The notes: a model not told the origin generated them from the sequence alone. Shown: positions 43,495-53,828, numbered from the stretch's first letter. The stretch is 64,000 nucleotides of DNA from Aestuariibius sp. HNIBRBA575 (GCF_040932005.1 NZ_CP162414.1:523501-587500); one strand, 5' to 3'. A program made the numbers and translations.

Positions 43495-44319
43495 ATGTTA
43501 ATGGATGTTCGGGATTTCAAAGATCCCAAAGTGCGCAAGCTTGTCCGGCAAGAACGGATCAAGGCAGATACGCTTGATCTTTTTGGGGAAAACGCCCCCG
43601 CAGAATTGTTAACCCCGTATCCGCTGGATGATGATGGGTTGGCGCGGAACGAAAAAATCCAACAGAAATACGCCAACCGGGCCAAAAATATTCAACGGTG
43701 CTGGAACCGGGTTCAGCTCTATTTCCCTGAATTGATCGGTGCAGAACCACAGGACGTGCTGGAAATGTCGACCGCGCATGGCGGTATGCTAGAGGTGCTG
43801 CGCCATTTCGGTCATAACGTGATGGGCACTGATTATGCCAATATGGTTTGGTCCAAAGACGGCGGCGCCATGGCGCAATTCCGTGCGCTAAACGATGAAA
43901 ATTTCCAGCGCGACGTAGATGATTTTGGCAACGAAATCACCGGCGAAAAACCTGACTGGCCCTATCGCCACATCGTCGAAAGCGTTGATTTGCCAATGAC
44001 GGTTTTTGATGCGGGCATCGCGCCTTATCCGTTTGCGGACAAAAGCATGGATGTCACCATGTGTTTTCAGGCGATCGAACATTACTGCCATCCCGACGAT
44101 TGGATGAGCATTGTCGATGAGTTCTGCCGCATCAGCCGCAAAACCGTGTTTGTGATGCTGAACCGGTTGATCCCGGAATTCCGCGCCAAGGAGGATTACA
44201 AAGCCTCCTTTGATGATTTCCGTTTGCAAATGCGGTCTTATCGCAAAAACGGATTTGTCTGCACGGGCAGCTTTATCCATTGGGATCAGGCGCTTGGGTT
44301 TAAACTAACCGCGCAGTAA
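43495..44319 (+). CDS. Class I SAM-dependent methyltransferase
   Basis: The gene encodes 274 residues. After a charged N-terminus comes DVLEMSTAHGGMLEVLRHFG (SAM motif I, with the usual Gly-rich loop altered to STAHGG). Then come VMGTDYANMVW and the post-motif stretch PYPFADKSMDVTMCFQAIEH. The substrate is unknown. ATG 43495 follows AAGGAG by 6 nt; a second ATG two codons later is the alternative. Confidence 0.82.
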   Translation: MLMDVRDFKDPKVRKLVRQERIKADTLDLFGENAPAELLTPYPLDDDGLARNEKIQQKYANRAKNIQRCWNRVQLYFPELIGAEPQDVLEMSTAHGGMLEVLRHFGHNVMGTDYANMVWSKDGGAMAQFRALNDENFQRDVDDFGNEITGEKPDWPYRHIVESVDLPMTVFDAGIAPYPFADKSMDVTMCFQAIEHYCHPDDWMSIVDEFCRISRKTVFVMLNRLIPEFRAKEDYKASFDDFRLQMRSYRKNGFVCTGSFIHWDQALGFKLTAQ

Positions 44320-44330
44320 TTCACTTAGCC

Positions 44331-44358
44331 AAACGTGCCCGGCTGTCTGGGCACGTTT
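44331..44358. terminator. Bidirectional stem-loop terminator
   Basis: AAACGTGCCC pairs perfectly with GGGCACGTTT around an 8-nt loop, between two convergent methyltransferase genes. Confidence 0.85.
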
Positions 44359-44370
44359 CAATCTGTCAGC

Positions 44371-44988
44371 CTACAGAGGTCGGGCCACGATAAACCGGCT
44401 GCGCCCAGCTTTGCCGTAGGTTTCGCTTTCGATCAGCTCAAACCCCGCGTCGCGTAGCTTTGCTTCTAGCTGTGTAATTGTGAAATTTGACACAAATGGC
44501 GCCTTGCCGACCCGCTGCATCAGCCAGATCACGACCGGCATGAACCGGCTCATTTCCCCAAGACAAGGCGTTTTACTGATAAACAAACCACCGGGTTTGA
44601 TTTGTGATTTGATATGCTGCATTCCAGCGTCAAAATCCGGCAACAAATGCACCAAATTAAAGGCGCAAACCACATCGTAGGTGTGCCCATCAGAGGGCGA
44701 TTGCGCATCGACCACCTGAAAATCAACATTGGTGAATTGTGTGTCGCTTTGTTTGGATTTGGCTATGCGGATCATTTCGGAGGAAAAATCAGTAGCGGTG
44801 ATTTTGGCCGCATATTCGGATAAACGCAACGCCGTGCTGCCAGTGCCACAGCCCAGTTCCAGAACGTGATCATTTGGCGAAAGACGCGCAAAAACCCGCT
44901 TTAACGATGCCTCATATGCCGGAACATCCTCAATCGGGCTCGCGGCGTATTTCTGCGCTATTTTGTTCCAAAATGCGGTGTCACTCAT
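44371..44988 (-). CDS. Class I SAM-dependent methyltransferase (UbiE/small-molecule type)
   Basis: The gene encodes 205 residues. VLELGCGTGSTALRLSEYA is SAM motif I, ITATDFSSEMIRIAKSK is motif II, and YDVVCAFNLVHLLPDFDAGM is the post-I region. It is closer to small-molecule than to DNA methyltransferases. It is divergent from a LysR gene over 102 nt and may be its target. Confidence 0.87.
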   Translation of the reverse strand: MSDTAFWNKIAQKYAASPIEDVPAYEASLKRVFARLSPNDHVLELGCGTGSTALRLSEYAAKITATDFSSEMIRIAKSKQSDTQFTNVDFQVVDAQSPSDGHTYDVVCAFNLVHLLPDFDAGMQHIKSQIKPGGLFISKTPCLGEMSRFMPVVIWLMQRVGKAPFVSNFTITQLEAKLRDAGFELIESETYGKAGRSRFIVARPL

Positions 44989-45090
44989 CTATTGGATCCT
45001 AGTTGTCATCTGGGTGGCTTGCCAAGACGGTACCTATGCACATAGCATATGGAAATTGTGGTAATTTGCACATCAGGTATACATATTTGC

Positions 45091-45984
45091 ATGAATTGGC
45101 AGGCGATTTCTTTTGACTGGAACCAGATCCGGGCGTTTCTGGCCACGGCCGAGGAAGGGTCATTCAGTGCCGCCGCGCGGGCGCTGAATTCAACCCAACC
45201 CACGTTGGGGCGGCAGGTTGCCGGCCTAGAAGAGGCGTTAGGAGTGACGTTGTTTGAACGGGGCGCGCGCGGCCCAATCCTGACCCAGCCGGGCCATGAA
45301 TTGTTGGACCATGTCCGCGCCATGGGCGAAGCGGCCAATCGCGTGTCTCTTGTGGCGTCCGGGCAATCCCAAGACGTCACAGGCGAGGTGTCTATCACCG
45401 CGGTCGACCTGTTTGCGGTGCATTTATTGACGCCGGTTCTGCATGAATTGCAACGAACCGCACCGGGGGTGAGCATCCGGATCATTGCATCAAACGAGGT
45501 CCAGAACCTATCACGTCGCGAAGCCGACATTGCCCTGCGGCATGTGCGCCCCAACCAGCCAGAGCTTTATGCCAAGCTGGTTGCGACGCTTCGGGCGAAT
45601 TTCTATGCCACGCCGCACTATCTGGATCGCGTCGGGCGGGCACGTTCATTTCGGGATCTGGAACGCTATACCATTATTGGCGGCGTCGACATGCAAGAAT
45701 TCATCGACATGGTCGCTGCCAAAGGGGTGACGCTGCATGCGGATCAGTTCAAATATGCCTGCAACAGTGGATTGGTGACCGAAAATTTGGCTCGGTCCGG
45801 GTTGGGGGTGACGGTTTTGCCAGAACAAATCGGCGATCAGGACCCCGAATTTGAACGGGCAGCGCCGGATTTCCCCCCGATCGAATTTCCGGTCTGGCTG
45901 ATCACCCACCGCGAATTACATACCAGCAAACGCATTCGCGTTGTGTTTGATGCAATTGCCCAAGAACTGTCGAACCCGGATTAA
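45091..45984 (+). CDS. LysR-family transcriptional regulator
   Basis: The gene encodes 297 residues. The N-terminal winged helix is FDWNQIRAFLATAEEGSFSA and LNSTQPTLGRQVAGLEEALG; the substrate-binding domain follows. It is divergent from the methyltransferase gene, the typical layout for a LysR regulator and its target (inference). ATG 45091 is preferred; one 14 codons upstream is possible. It converges on recR with 1 nt between the stops. Confidence 0.9.
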   Translation: MNWQAISFDWNQIRAFLATAEEGSFSAAARALNSTQPTLGRQVAGLEEALGVTLFERGARGPILTQPGHELLDHVRAMGEAANRVSLVASGQSQDVTGEVSITAVDLFAVHLLTPVLHELQRTAPGVSIRIIASNEVQNLSRREADIALRHVRPNQPELYAKLVATLRANFYATPHYLDRVGRARSFRDLERYTIIGGVDMQEFIDMVAAKGVTLHADQFKYACNSGLVTENLARSGLGVTVLPEQIGDQDPEFERAAPDFPPIEFPVWLITHRELHTSKRIRVVFDAIAQELSNPD

Positions 45985-45985
45985 C

Positions 45986-46576
45986 CTAGAGCTGACGCCG
46001 CGCATTCAGCGCAGCGGTGATGGTGCCATCATCCAGATAGTCCAGTTCGCCGCCAACAGGCACGCCTTGGGCCAGCGTGGTGACGGTGACGTTGGGCAAT
46101 TGATCTGCGATGTAATGCGCCGTGGTTTGCCCGTCGATGGTGGCAGACAGGGCCAAAATCACTTCGGTGACGCTTTCCGACGTGATCCGGTCCAACAATT
46201 TCGGAATACGAAGCTCATCAGGGCCGATTGCATCGAGCGCGGACAATGTGCCACCCAAAACGTGATAGCGGCCTTTGAAAATATTGGCGCGTTCCATCGC
46301 CCAAAGGTCAGACACGTCTTCGACCACACAAATCTGCGACCCGATGCGTTTTTCGCTGCTGCAAATGTCACAAATATCGGTGGTGCCAACATTGCCGCAG
46401 TTCAAACATTCCCGCGCAGTTGTGGCCACCCGACCCATCGCATCGGCCAGTGGGGTCATCAAAACCCCGCGTTTTTTGATCAGATGCAGCACCGCACGGC
46501 GTGCGGATCGCGGCCCAAGCCCGGGCAGCTTGGCCATCAGATCTATCAGGTCTTGGATGTCACTTGTGCTGCTCAT
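45986..46576 (-). CDS. recR: Recombination protein RecR
   Basis: The gene encodes 196 residues. The N-terminal helix-hairpin-helix [20 protein letters not shown], a C4 zinc finger ([16 protein letters not shown]) and the Toprim domain ([28 protein letters not shown]) are all present. It works with RecF and RecO to load RecA on gapped DNA. It is in the conserved dnaX-ybaB-recR order. Confidence 0.96.
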   Translation of the reverse strand: MSSTSDIQDLIDLMAKLPGLGPRSARRAVLHLIKKRGVLMTPLADAMGRVATTARECLNCGNVGTTDICDICSSEKRIGSQICVVEDVSDLWAMERANIFKGRYHVLGGTLSALDAIGPDELRIPKLLDRITSESVTEVILALSATIDGQTTAHYIADQLPNVTVTTLAQGVPVGGELDYLDDGTITAALNARRQL

Positions 46577-46629
46577 GGGGGCCTCTTTGGGCCGGAAACG
46601 TGATGCGTCGCCCGGCCCGAATTGTTAGA

Positions 46630-46974
46630 TCAAAACGGCAGTTTGAAATCCGCAGGCAGGCCCAAACCTTCGGTCAGGCGGGCCATTTCGGATTGGGCCC
46701 GGTCCTGCGCTTTGGCTTGGGCGTCTTTGATCGCGGCCAAAATCAGGTCCTCGACCACTTCTTTTTCGTTGGGATCAAAGATGGACGGATCGATATCAAG
46801 GCTGGTCAACACGCCTTTGGCGGTGGCTGTCGCTTTGACCAAACCTGCGCCGGATTCACCGACAATCGTCATCGTTTCCAGACTGTCCTGAAGTTCGGTC
46901 ATTTTGGACTGCATGTCCTGCGCCTGCTTCATCATCTTGGCCATATCGCCAAGCTGGCCTAGTCCTTTGAGCAT
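46630..46974 (-). CDS. ybaB: YbaB/EbfC family nucleoid-associated protein
   Basis: The gene encodes 114 residues. MLKGLGQLGDMAKMMKQAQ and the later DLILAAIKDAQAKAQD match the family, which forms dimers that bind DNA. The ATG at 46974 was chosen: AAAGGA is 7-8 nt before it, while the ATG two codons upstream would be only 1 nt from the same site. It lies between dnaX and recR. Confidence 0.93.
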   Translation of the reverse strand: MLKGLGQLGDMAKMMKQAQDMQSKMTELQDSLETMTIVGESGAGLVKATATAKGVLTSLDIDPSIFDPNEKEVVEDLILAAIKDAQAKAQDRAQSEMARLTEGLGLPADFKLPF

Positions 46975-47081
46975 GTTCATATCCTTTGTTCGCGTTGCCG
47001 CTAAGATAAGCGTTTCACAGTGAGGCACAAGCCACACTAACGTTGGATTATGGCCTCAGGCGTCGGTTGAAATTGTCGGGT

Positions 47082-48884
47082 TTAGTCGTCGTCAAATGGA
47101 TCCCATTCGCCTTCGACTTCGGGCAGGGCATCCGCATAGGCGTCTTGCTCGATGTCTTTGGCGGTGCGGATTTCGGTGATCTTGGCCTTGGGAAACTGGG
47201 CCATCACGGCCAAAACCATCGGGTGGCTTTCGGCCTGTGCGCGCAGTTCCAGTTCGGCCGCATCGCGGACCTGCGCAATGGTGGGCGCGCCGCCTTCGTT
47301 GACGACGGTGATCGCCCAGCGGTTGCCGGTCCAGGCCTGCAGGCGGCTGCCCAACCGACCGACCAGATCGGCAGGGGCTTTTTCGGTGGGGTTCACTTCG
47401 ATCCGGCCCGGCGCATAGTTCACCAGATGCAGCCCGGTTTCCACGTCGATCAGCAATTTGACGTCGCGGTGATGGCGGATCAGTTCAACCACATCTTCGA
47501 ACCGGGCAAACCGCGCCAACGCAGTTTCGGTTTGAACGGCCAGCGATCCATGTGTCGTGGGTCCGGTTTGCGCAGATGACACCGCATCGGCGGGGGTGTG
47601 ATGCGCAGTGGGTGCGCCACTGCCGCCCCCAGATGGACCAGCGGGTCCGCCAGCCATCGTGCCATTTGACCCATTTGGCGCACGCGGGGCTGTGCCGCCA
47701 CCGCCATTGGGGCCGGGGGGATCGGATTGTAATTTCTTGATCAGATCCTCGGGCGTGGGCAGGTCGGACACATGGGTCAACCGGATCACAGCCATTTCGG
47801 CGGCCATCATCGCATTGGGGGCGGTGGCCACTTCTTCTAAGGATTTCAACAGCATCTGCCACATCCGCGACAGAACCCGCATCGGCAGATTTTCCGCCAT
47901 CGCCAATCCGCGCACCCGTTCATCCGGGTTGATGGTCGGGTCTTCGGCGGCTTCGGGTGTGATTTTGATCACGCTGATCCAGTGGGAAATTTCCGCGAGA
48001 TCACGCAGAACGGCCATCGGATCAGCGCCATCCGCATATTGGGATGACAGCTCGGTCAGGGCCTCGGCGGCTTGGCCTTTTAGGATCATGTCAAACAGAT
48101 CCAGAACCCGCCCCCGATCGGCCAGACCCAGCATGGCACGCACCTGATCGGCGGATGTTTCCCCGGCGCCATGGCTGATCGCCTGATCCAGCAGCGATTG
48201 CGCATCCCGTGCGGACCCTTCGGCGGCGCGGGTGATCAGCGCCAATGCGTCGTCGGTGATTTCCGCGCCTTCTGCGTCCGAAATGCGCCGCAACATCGCG
48301 ATCATCACTTCGGGTTCGATCCGGCGCAAATCATAGCGCTGACAGCGGGACAGGACCGTCACCGGCACCTTGCGGATTTCGGTGGTCGCAAAGATGAATT
48401 TCACATGCGCGGGCGGCTCTTCGAGCGTTTTGAGCAACGCGTTAAACGCGCTGGTCGACAGCATGTGCACTTCGTCGATGATATAGATTTTATAGCGCGC
48501 CGAGGCGGCCCGATAATGTACGCTGTCGATGATTTCACGGATGTCGCCCACACCGGTGCGTGACGCCGCATCCATTTCCATCACATCGACATGGCGACCT
48601 TCCATGATGGCGGTGCAATGTTCGCATTGCCCACAGGGATCGGTGGTCGGCCCACCCGTACCATCCACCCCGATACAGTTCATGCCCTTGGCGATGATCC
48701 GCGCGGTTGTGGTTTTGCCGGTGCCACGAATCCCTGTCATAATAAAGGCTTGGGCGATGCGATCGGCGGCAAAGGCATTGCGCAATGTGCGCACCATCGC
48801 GTCCTGTCCAACAAGATCGACAAACGTTTCTGGCCGGTATTTCCGGGCCAGCACCTGATAAGCGGGTTGGGTTTCGTCGGTCAT
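47082..48884 (-). CDS. dnaX: DNA polymerase III subunits gamma and tau
   Basis: The gene encodes 600 residues. The AAA+ clamp-loader domain has Walker A GIRGTGKTTTA (51-61), a zinc site (Cys70, Cys84, Cys87, Cys90) and IYIIDEVHMLSTSAFNALLK with the sensor region. A Gly/Pro/Ala-rich linker (about 385-440) precedes the tau-specific C-terminus. It is the first gene of dnaX-ybaB-recR. I see no strong slippery heptamer for the gamma frameshift; an AAAAAG-like run near the end is weak. Confidence 0.96.
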   Translation of the reverse strand: MTDETQPAYQVLARKYRPETFVDLVGQDAMVRTLRNAFAADRIAQAFIMTGIRGTGKTTTARIIAKGMNCIGVDGTGGPTTDPCGQCEHCTAIMEGRHVDVMEMDAASRTGVGDIREIIDSVHYRAASARYKIYIIDEVHMLSTSAFNALLKTLEEPPAHVKFIFATTEIRKVPVTVLSRCQRYDLRRIEPEVMIAMLRRISDAEGAEITDDALALITRAAEGSARDAQSLLDQAISHGAGETSADQVRAMLGLADRGRVLDLFDMILKGQAAEALTELSSQYADGADPMAVLRDLAEISHWISVIKITPEAAEDPTINPDERVRGLAMAENLPMRVLSRMWQMLLKSLEEVATAPNAMMAAEMAVIRLTHVSDLPTPEDLIKKLQSDPPGPNGGGGTAPRAPNGSNGTMAGGPAGPSGGGSGAPTAHHTPADAVSSAQTGPTTHGSLAVQTETALARFARFEDVVELIRHHRDVKLLIDVETGLHLVNYAPGRIEVNPTEKAPADLVGRLGSRLQAWTGNRWAITVVNEGGAPTIAQVRDAAELELRAQAESHPMVLAVMAQFPKAKITEIRTAKDIEQDAYADALPEVEGEWDPFDDD

Positions 48885-49185
48885 AATGGCCTTTGTTTGG
48901 TCAGGGTCACGGAATCGCGTCTGGATCCATTGGTCTGCGCTAACCTATTCCGCGCAGACCGTCGCGTCCACCAATTGCCGCCCGATTGAATGCCCCTGAT
49001 TGATTGTCCTGATTGAATACCGCGGTTGCATGCGCAAATGTCAGCCGCTAGGGTTGAATGGCCCATTGGGGGGCATCCAGATCCGCGGAAAGCTGTATCA
49101 GCACCCTTTGACGTTGAAATGACCATTGCGGTCTTTCTCATTTTTCCCGGCTAGCGGATCCGCGGGAACATACATGAGGAAGCCG
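48885..49185. other. Non-coding gap between dnaX and the ankyrin gene
   Basis: This divergent promoter gap of about 300 bases holds no gene I can support. I looked for the SRP RNA conserved core, which lies upstream of dnaX in some bacteria, and did not see it. The one structured element is the tandem 13-mer array at 48981-49020. Confidence 0.6.
48981..49020. repeat. Three near-identical 13-bp tandem units
   Basis: The unit is CC[CT]GATTGA[AT]T[GA][CT]. Copies start at 48981, 48995 and 49008, with one extra base between the first two. Such short direct repeats can be binding sites for a repressor or activator. They lie about 100-135 bases upstream of the dnaX start. Confidence 0.55.
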
Positions 49186-50715
49186 ATGACAGATCATCTG
49201 GACCCGTTTCGACGTGCGGCAAAAGCCCTGCGAAAATCCCATTTAATGGGCGACCATCAGGCGGTTGCACGTCTGCGCGCCCATCCCCCCAGATCAGAGC
49301 TAAGCGAGTTAAAACATGCGGATTATCTGCATGTTATTGCGCTGGAAAACAGTTTTGCCTCTTGGCCGCAATTGAAATTGGCGGTGGAAACCCAAGGCAT
49401 GGATCGTGCCCAAAAACAGCAACGATTGAAAATCGCATTGTTCCATGGCCAAGGCTGGGTGGTGGATACATTGATGCAGGAAACCCCGGATTTGGCCGAA
49501 GGTTTGTTTGGTCTGCAAGTGGCCATGTATGACGTCGACGCGGTGCGTTCAGCGTTGTGGGATGATCCTACTTTGGCAACCAAAATGGCCGGGCCGCGTA
49601 CGCCAATGCTGCATCTGGCATTTTCTAAAATGATCCACCAATGGCCCGACAGGCGCGATGCCATGATCGACATCGCCGACATGCTGCTAAAGGCGGGGGC
49701 GGATGTGAATGACGCCACCCCCGCGACGCCGGAACAGGGCAGGGCATTGTCGGCGCTATATGGGGCGATCGGACATGCCAATAACATGGTTTTAGGGCAA
49801 TGGTTATTGGATCACGGCGCGAACCCAAACGACAAAGAGAGCCTCTATCATGCGACCGAATTGGGCCACCACGACGGGTTGGCGATGTTGCTGGCGCATG
49901 GGGCGGATCCGGCGGGGACAAATGCGCTTTATCGGGCGATGGATTTTAACGATCATGTGGCCGTCGACATGTTGCTAAAGGCCGGGGCGCGGGCGGATGA
50001 CTTTAACGGTGAACCGCAAGGCGGAGAGGCCCCGCACGTGTTCCCGGCCCTGCATCAGGCGGCGCGGCGCATGAACGATGGCGCGATGATCGACCTGTTA
50101 TTGGCGGCTGGGGCGGACCCCCGCGCGATGTTCAAAGGCGTGACCGTGTATTCCGCCGCCTGTGTCTATGGCAATACGGATTTGGTGGATCGGTTGACCG
50201 CCCTGGGTATCACGCCAGCCTTGACGGATCAGGAACAGATCCTCAGCGCAGCGGCGCAGCAAAAACCCCCCGGCGGATTTCTGGACCCCGCAAAAATGCC
50301 GACAGTTTACCGCGATATCATTCGTGAAATTCTGCACCTTCCGGGCAAAGATGCGCATCTAAGGGCGCTGGTCGCAGCGGGTGCAGAATGGGACAAACCG
50401 GATGATCAGGGGCTGACGCCAATTCAGATCGCAGGCTGGGAAGGGCGACCAGAATTGGTGCAATATTTCCTCTCATTGGGGCCGGATTTAACCCATGTGA
50501 ACGGCTATGGCGGCACATTGTTGTCAACCATCGTGCATGGGTCGGAAAACTGTCCCGAACGGGCAAATCGCGACCATATTGAATGCGCGCGCATTGTGTT
50601 GGATCACGGCGTTGCCTTGCCCAAACGCATGGGTGATTTGGCGGGCATGCCGGAAATGGCGGCCTTTTTGATCGACTGGGCGGCGGCGCATCCCGGTCAG
50701 GTGGTCGCAGGATAA
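49186..50715 (+). CDS. Ankyrin-repeat protein
   Basis: The gene encodes 509 residues. Several ankyrin-type units of about 33 residues are visible, for example ADMLLKAGADVNDATPATPE, GQWLLDHGANPNDKESLYHA, LAMLLAHGADPAGTNALYRA and VDMLLKAGARADDF. No signal peptide or enzyme domain is seen, and an ankyrin-free start includes LRKSHLMGDHQAVARLRAHP. It probably serves in protein-protein binding. GAGGAAG precedes ATG 49186. It is an isolated gene between dnaX and the hut locus. Confidence 0.85.
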   Translation: MTDHLDPFRRAAKALRKSHLMGDHQAVARLRAHPPRSELSELKHADYLHVIALENSFASWPQLKLAVETQGMDRAQKQQRLKIALFHGQGWVVDTLMQETPDLAEGLFGLQVAMYDVDAVRSALWDDPTLATKMAGPRTPMLHLAFSKMIHQWPDRRDAMIDIADMLLKAGADVNDATPATPEQGRALSALYGAIGHANNMVLGQWLLDHGANPNDKESLYHATELGHHDGLAMLLAHGADPAGTNALYRAMDFNDHVAVDMLLKAGARADDFNGEPQGGEAPHVFPALHQAARRMNDGAMIDLLLAAGADPRAMFKGVTVYSAACVYGNTDLVDRLTALGITPALTDQEQILSAAAQQKPPGGFLDPAKMPTVYRDIIREILHLPGKDAHLRALVAAGAEWDKPDDQGLTPIQIAGWEGRPELVQYFLSLGPDLTHVNGYGGTLLSTIVHGSENCPERANRDHIECARIVLDHGVALPKRMGDLAGMPEMAAFLIDWAAAHPGQVVAG

Positions 50716-50734
50716 CCACGCAACGTTTGGCGGG

Positions 50735-51295
50735 CTACAATGGGATGCCCGCCAATTGTGCCACCAGTTCCATGGAATTGCGGGCGTTGAATTTTTCCAA
50801 CAATTTTGCGCGATGCACCTCAACCGTGCGGGGGGAAATGTCCAACTCTCGGGCGATTTCCTTGCTGGTGCGCCCTTCGGCCAATCCTTGGGCCACTTGG
50901 CGTTCGCGGGGGGTCATTTCGGTCACCGGGCGGGCGTTAGAAATGTCGGCAAAGCTCCAGACTGCGCGGGCAAAAGGCGCGTCACGATCCAGCGATTTCC
51001 CCCGCACACGACACCAGAATAACGCGCCATCACCGCGTTTCATAATGCGTTCGTCTGCGTAAATTCCCTTTTGTGCCAGCACCTTGGGTCCGACAATACC
51101 GATGCGGTTAAATTCATCTGACGACGGATATAACACCGACAACGACATCCCTTCGAGCTGTTGTTTGGGCAGCGCAAACATATCGCAAAACTGCGGATTG
51201 CATCGCACGATCATCCGGTTTTCTGAATAGATCAGCCCAACCGGCGAAAACTCAAACGCGAGCGTAGCAATGTCATCCATAGGTCCAACTGTCAT
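50735..51295 (-). CDS. PAS-LuxR transcriptional regulator
   Basis: The gene encodes 186 residues. A PAS-type sensing domain (about 10-120, FEFSPVGLIYSENRMIVRCN) is followed by a GerE/LuxR helix-turn-helix (about 125-186, MTPRERQVAQGLAEGRTSKE and ISPRTVEVHRAKLLEKF). The start is uncertain: ATG 51295 or 51280. It begins 62 nt after hutU on the same strand, so it may be transcribed with hut, although a stem-loop sits between. Confidence 0.88.
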   Translation of the reverse strand: MTVGPMDDIATLAFEFSPVGLIYSENRMIVRCNPQFCDMFALPKQQLEGMSLSVLYPSSDEFNRIGIVGPKVLAQKGIYADERIMKRGDGALFWCRVRGKSLDRDAPFARAVWSFADISNARPVTEMTPRERQVAQGLAEGRTSKEIARELDISPRTVEVHRAKLLEKFNARNSMELVAQLAGIPL

Positions 51296-51317
51296 GGGCC
51301 TATTTTTTCGCGTGACG

Positions 51318-51345
51318 GCCCCGGATGCAAGCCTTGATCCGGGGC
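51318..51345. terminator. 9-bp stem-loop between hutU and the LuxR gene
   Basis: GCCCCGGAT pairs with ATCCGGGGC around 10 nt. On the hut strand no U-run follows, so it may reduce rather than end transcription. Confidence 0.5.
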
Positions 51346-51357
51346 AATTTTCTGCCG

Positions 51358-53031
51358 TTAGGGCGCGCGCAGGATACCGGGCAGGTTCAGCCCGTTTTCG
51401 CGCGCGCAATCCAGCGCAATGTCATAGCCAGCATCCGCGTGACGCATCACGCCGGTTGCCGGATCGTTCCACAAAACATTGGCCAGACGGCGATCTGCAT
51501 CCTCCGTGCCATCACAGCAAATGACCATACCGGAATGCTGGGAAAACCCCATGCCAACCCCGCCGCCATGATGCAACGACACCCACGTCGCCCCACCAGC
51601 CACGTTCAGCATTGCGTTCAGCAAAGGCCAGTCCGAAACTGCGTCTGATCCATCCTTCATCGCTTCGGTTTCGCGGTTGGGGGACGCCACCGATCCACTG
51701 TCCAGATGATCGCGGCCAATCACAACCGGGGCGGACAATTCGCCATTGCGCACCATTTCGTTGAACGCCAATCCCAGTTTGTGCCGCAATCCCAACCCGA
51801 CCCAACAGATGCGCGCGGGCAGGCCCTGAAATTCGATCCGTTCGCGGGCCATATCCAGCCAATTGTGCAAATGCGGGTCGTCGATCAATTCTTTGACCTT
51901 GGCGTCGGTTTTATAGATGTCTTCGGGATCACCCGACAATGCGGCCCATCGAAACGGGCCAATGCCCCGGCAGAATAACGGGCGAATATAAGCCGGAACA
52001 AACCCCGGAAACGCAAAGGCATTTTCCAGCCCTTCTTCTAATGCGACCTGCCGGATATTGTTGCCGTAATCCAGCGTCGGCACGCCTGAATCCCAGAAAT
52101 CGACCATGGCGGCGACTTGTATCTTCATGGATGCACGCGCGGCTTTTTCGACGGCTTTGGGATCCGTTTCCTGCATTTGACGCCACTTTGAAACGCTCCA
52201 TCCTTGGGGCAGATATCCATGCACAGGATCATGCGCCGAGGTTTGATCTGTGACCAAATCGGGTTTGATCCCGCGTTTGATCAATTCAGGAAACACGTCC
52301 GCAGCATTGCCAATCAGGGCCACAGATTTTGCCTGACCGGATTTGGTCCACTGATCGATCATCGCCAATGCATCATCCAGATTGTCCGTCTTTTCATCGA
52401 CATAGCGGGTGCGCAGCCGAAAATCAGCACGGGTTTCATCGCATTCCACCGCCAGACAACAGGCCCCGGCCATCACAGCGGCCAACGGTTGGGCACCGCC
52501 CATGCCACCCAATCCACCGGTCAAAATCCAGCGGCCTTTCAGGTTTCCATCATAATGCTGGCGCCCTGCCTCCATAAAGGTTTCATAGGTGCCCTGAACG
52601 ATGCCTTGGGTCCCGATATAGATCCACGATCCGGCCGTCATTTGGCCGTACATGGCCAACCCTTTTTTATCCAGTTCGTTGAAATGGTCCCAATTGGCCC
52701 AATGCGGCACAATGTTGGAATTGGCGATCAGCACGCGGGGCGCGTCTTTGTGGGTGTTGAACACGCCGACCGGTTTGCCCGATTGCACCAGCAGGGTTTG
52801 CGTGTCTTCTAGTTCTGTCAACGCGGCGACGATGGCATCGAAATCCTCCCATGTGCGGGCGGCGCGGCCAATGCCGCCATAAACCACCAATTCATGCGGG
52901 TTTTCAGCGACGTCCGGATGTAGGTTATTCATCAACATGCGCATCGGCGCTTCGGTGAGCCAGCTTTTGGCGGTGATGTCCGATCCGGTGGCGGGGAATA
53001 CATCACGGATGTTGTGGCGGGACTGCGTCAT
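51358..53031 (-). CDS. hutU: Urocanate hydratase
   Basis: The gene encodes 557 residues, the normal length. The NAD site [20 protein letters not shown] and the active-site region ([20 protein letters not shown]) are present. It converts urocanate to 4-imidazolone-5-propionate, the second step of histidine breakdown. It overlaps hutG by 4 bp (ATGA). Last of the leftward hut run hutI-hutH-hutG-hutU. Confidence 0.96.
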   Translation of the reverse strand: MTQSRHNIRDVFPATGSDITAKSWLTEAPMRMLMNNLHPDVAENPHELVVYGGIGRAARTWEDFDAIVAALTELEDTQTLLVQSGKPVGVFNTHKDAPRVLIANSNIVPHWANWDHFNELDKKGLAMYGQMTAGSWIYIGTQGIVQGTYETFMEAGRQHYDGNLKGRWILTGGLGGMGGAQPLAAVMAGACCLAVECDETRADFRLRTRYVDEKTDNLDDALAMIDQWTKSGQAKSVALIGNAADVFPELIKRGIKPDLVTDQTSAHDPVHGYLPQGWSVSKWRQMQETDPKAVEKAARASMKIQVAAMVDFWDSGVPTLDYGNNIRQVALEEGLENAFAFPGFVPAYIRPLFCRGIGPFRWAALSGDPEDIYKTDAKVKELIDDPHLHNWLDMARERIEFQGLPARICWVGLGLRHKLGLAFNEMVRNGELSAPVVIGRDHLDSGSVASPNRETEAMKDGSDAVSDWPLLNAMLNVAGGATWVSLHHGGGVGMGFSQHSGMVICCDGTEDADRRLANVLWNDPATGVMRHADAGYDIALDCARENGLNLPGILRAP

Positions 53032-53828
53032 GATTTACCTCTTAGGGTCGGGGCCAGTTGGGCCAATGTGGACAGAATGGATGCCAGATAGGGGCGCAGC
53101 TTGGCTGCCTTGGTCACATCAAAGTTCCATGGTGCGGCCTCTTGGGTCAGATAGGTTGATTGCGCCAGCTCCATCTGAATTGCATGTATGTTTTCAGATG
53201 GTTGTCCATAGTGTCGCGTGGTCCAGCCCCCTTTGAACCGGCCATTGACGATTGTGGAATACCCAGCGGCCATCGTGCAAATCTCAGTGGTTTGGGCTTC
53301 GATTTGGGGGGCGCATGTCGATCCCAGATTGGTGCCGATGTTAAAGTCAGGCAAGGGGCCTGAGAACAGAAAGGGAATGCCAGATCGGATCGAATGGCAA
53401 TCAAACAGGATCGCCACGCCGTGCAGATCACGCACGCGGTTCAGTTCGCCCCTAAGGGCGGCGTGATAGGGCGCGTGATAGCGGCGCAGCCGGGTTTTGA
53501 TGTCGGATTGGGATGGGGGGGCGTTCCAGATACTGAGCCCATCAAAATCGGTCAGGGGCACCAATGTGGTGGTGTTTTGACCGGGATAAAGGCTTGCACC
53601 CAATGGGTCGCGATTTGCGTCAATCACGTATCGATGAAAATTGGCACGCACAAAGGTCAGATCAGGGATCAGATCGGCATAAAGCTGGTCCACATGCCAA
53701 TCCGTATCAGCCAGCTTTTGCCCGTTTTCATTCAGGTTCTGAGCGATATCAGGCGGCACAAACGTGCCCGCATGTGGCAGGCCCAAAACAATCGGGCCAG
53801 TCCCGGATTGGACGTGAACCGGCGTCAT
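53028..53828 (-). CDS. hutG: N-formylglutamate deformylase
   Basis: The gene encodes 266 residues. [20 protein letters not shown], the [16 protein letters not shown] metal region and [17 protein letters not shown] are hallmarks of HutG. It releases formate and L-glutamate at the end of the five-step route. Its presence with HutF fits the formylglutamate branch. It overlaps hutH and hutU by 4 bp each. Confidence 0.93.
   Translation of the reverse strand: MTPVHVQSGTGPIVLGLPHAGTFVPPDIAQNLNENGQKLADTDWHVDQLYADLIPDLTFVRANFHRYVIDANRDPLGASLYPGQNTTTLVPLTDFDGLSIWNAPPSQSDIKTRLRRYHAPYHAALRGELNRVRDLHGVAILFDCHSIRSGIPFLFSGPLPDFNIGTNLGSTCAPQIEAQTTEICTMAAGYSTIVNGRFKGGWTTRHYGQPSENIHAIQMELAQSTYLTQEAAPWNFDVTKAAKLRPYLASILSTLAQLAPTLRGKS

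Noticed and set aside
47082-48884. Programmed frameshift in dnaX for the gamma subunit
   Set aside because: No strong slippery heptamer with a following stem was seen; the only A-rich run is short and near the tau C-terminus.
48885-49185. Possible SRP RNA upstream of dnaX
   Set aside because: The conserved GGAAGG-AGCAG core of the small SRP RNA was not found on either strand.
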